A stretch of 54,361 bases of DNA from an uncultured Collinsella sp. GTDB lineage: Bacteria; Actinomycetota; Coriobacteriia; Coriobacteriales; Coriobacteriaceae. Below the pieces are notes generated by a model. It did not search any database, was not told where the DNA came from, and saw only the letters and a list, made by a program, of their open reading frames with translations. The DNA is taken from NCBI GenBank assembly GCA_900539735.1, contig UQDE01000010.1, positions 1 through 54,361 on the forward strand, read 5' to 3'. The translations under genes were made by a program, and so were the position numbers. Positions within the stretch are counted from its first letter, which is position 1. Each line of letters opens with the position of its first letter. Below, piece after piece: positions 53,983 to 54,361 of this stretch.

Positions 53983-54140
53983 AAGAATCTCCTTATCTGG
54001 TGCTCGCGGCACCATGTCGTGGGAGCAATCATTGCAATATTCTACAACGAGCGCGCCGTGTTGAGGTGGTGGGTCGCGGGATTACATCCTCGACACGAAA
54101 TGTTGATATGGTAACGTTCGCGAACGGCGACCGCGACATG

Positions 54141-54167
54141 AAAAAACCCGCCGCATAAGCGACGGGT
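54141..54167 (-). terminator. Terminator of the tRNA-Asn pair
   Basis: On the minus strand ACCCGTCGC-TTAT-GCGGCGGGT forms a 9-bp stem with one G-T, followed by six T. It begins 10 nt past the end of the second tRNA. Confidence 0.85.
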
Positions 54168-54176
54168 TTTACAACC

Positions 54177-54251
54177 TGGCTCCCCGGGTAGGACTCGAAC
54201 CTACAACAGCGCGGTTAACAGCCGCGTGCTCTACCATTGAGCTACCGAGGA
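54177..54251 (-). tRNA. tRNA-Asn (GUU), copy 2
   Basis: The cloverleaf on the minus strand has acceptor TCCTCGG/CCGGGGA, D arm AGCTCAATGGTAGAGC, anticodon arm GCGGCTGTTAACCGC with anticodon GTT, T arm GTAGGTTCGAGTCCTAC, discriminator G and an encoded CCA (54179-54177). The sequence is identical to the other copy. Confidence 0.95.
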
Positions 54252-54284
54252 ATTTAAAGCCCAACGGAAAGGGCTGATAAATTC

Positions 54285-54359
54285 TGGCTCCCCGGGTAGG
54301 ACTCGAACCTACAACAGCGCGGTTAACAGCCGCGTGCTCTACCATTGAGCTACCGAGGA
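54285..54359 (-). tRNA. tRNA-Asn (GUU), copy 1
   Basis: Same cloverleaf and sequence as the copy at 54177-54251, with anticodon GTT and encoded CCA. The two are separated by 33 nt with no terminator between them, so they are likely co-transcribed. Confidence 0.95.
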
Positions 54360-54361
54360 AT

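Noticed and set aside
54177..54359. Integrative-element attachment site at the tRNA-Asn pair
   Set aside because: The repeat is fully explained by two complete tRNA genes, and no integrase or foreign-looking genes are near.
1..54361. CRISPR arrays, insertion sequences or prophage
   Set aside because: No regularly spaced direct repeats, transposase motifs or phage structural proteins were seen on either strand.

Overview
The window looks like chromosomal DNA of a high-GC member of the class Coriobacteriia (Collinsella-like). This rests on the strong GC bias at third codon positions, the actinobacterial-type proteins arranged in Firmicutes-like gene orders (yloU-yloV-recG, rnc-smc-ftsY-ffh, pepP-efp-asp23-nusB), and Shine-Dalgarno starts with occasional GTG. 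The genus is an inference. No phage, plasmid, transposase or CRISPR gene was seen. Almost all genes lie on the minus strand, in long co-directional runs.

Left part, 1-8.7 kb: a fructose-class PTS permease is divergent from a MurR/RpiR-type regulator. It is followed by a minus-strand run efp - asp23 - nusB - xseB - tlyA - nadK - recN (read right to left). 8.7-16.8 kb: pepP, a degenerate 3-dehydroquinate-synthase-like protein, aroK, a YqeG phosphatase, mltG, ruvX and alaS. 16.9-20 kb: a tightly overlapped stress-sigma operon (DUF948 protein - RsbW-like protein - SigB/F-type sigma factor - AI-2E-family membrane protein). 20-26.3 kb: rarA, a dGTPase-family protein, an orphan prepilin-peptidase-like protein, a family 2 glycosyltransferase, a pseudouridine synthase and lspA.

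Centre, 26.3-38 kb: ileS has an unusually structured 3' region (four successive hairpins, 26432-26687) and a recognisable T-box leader with an AUC specifier (29529-29822). To its right are an iron-containing alcohol dehydrogenase, a DUF523 protein, ftsH, cobO, a MATE exporter, a SpoU-class RNA methyltransferase, and the thyA-dfrA pair.

Right part, 38-54.3 kb: a DUF134/dinitrogenase-cofactor-like fusion sits behind two palindromic operators. Then comes a 14-gene minus-strand run asp23 - fakA-like - recG - rsmD - coaD - DivIVA-like - yceD - rpmF - plsX - acpP - rnc - smc - ftsY - ffh, joining lipid-precursor synthesis, ribosome maturation, chromosome organisation and SRP targeting. Two identical tRNA-Asn genes close the window.

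The most unusual material is non-coding. There is a family of five intergenic palindromes with different stems but a shared loop-side GGGAC-type core. There is also a nested 98-bp structured element downstream of ileS, and several palindromic operator candidates. Several enzymes appear to have lost family active-site residues (AroB-like, RsbW-like, and by-eye RNase III and ThyA).
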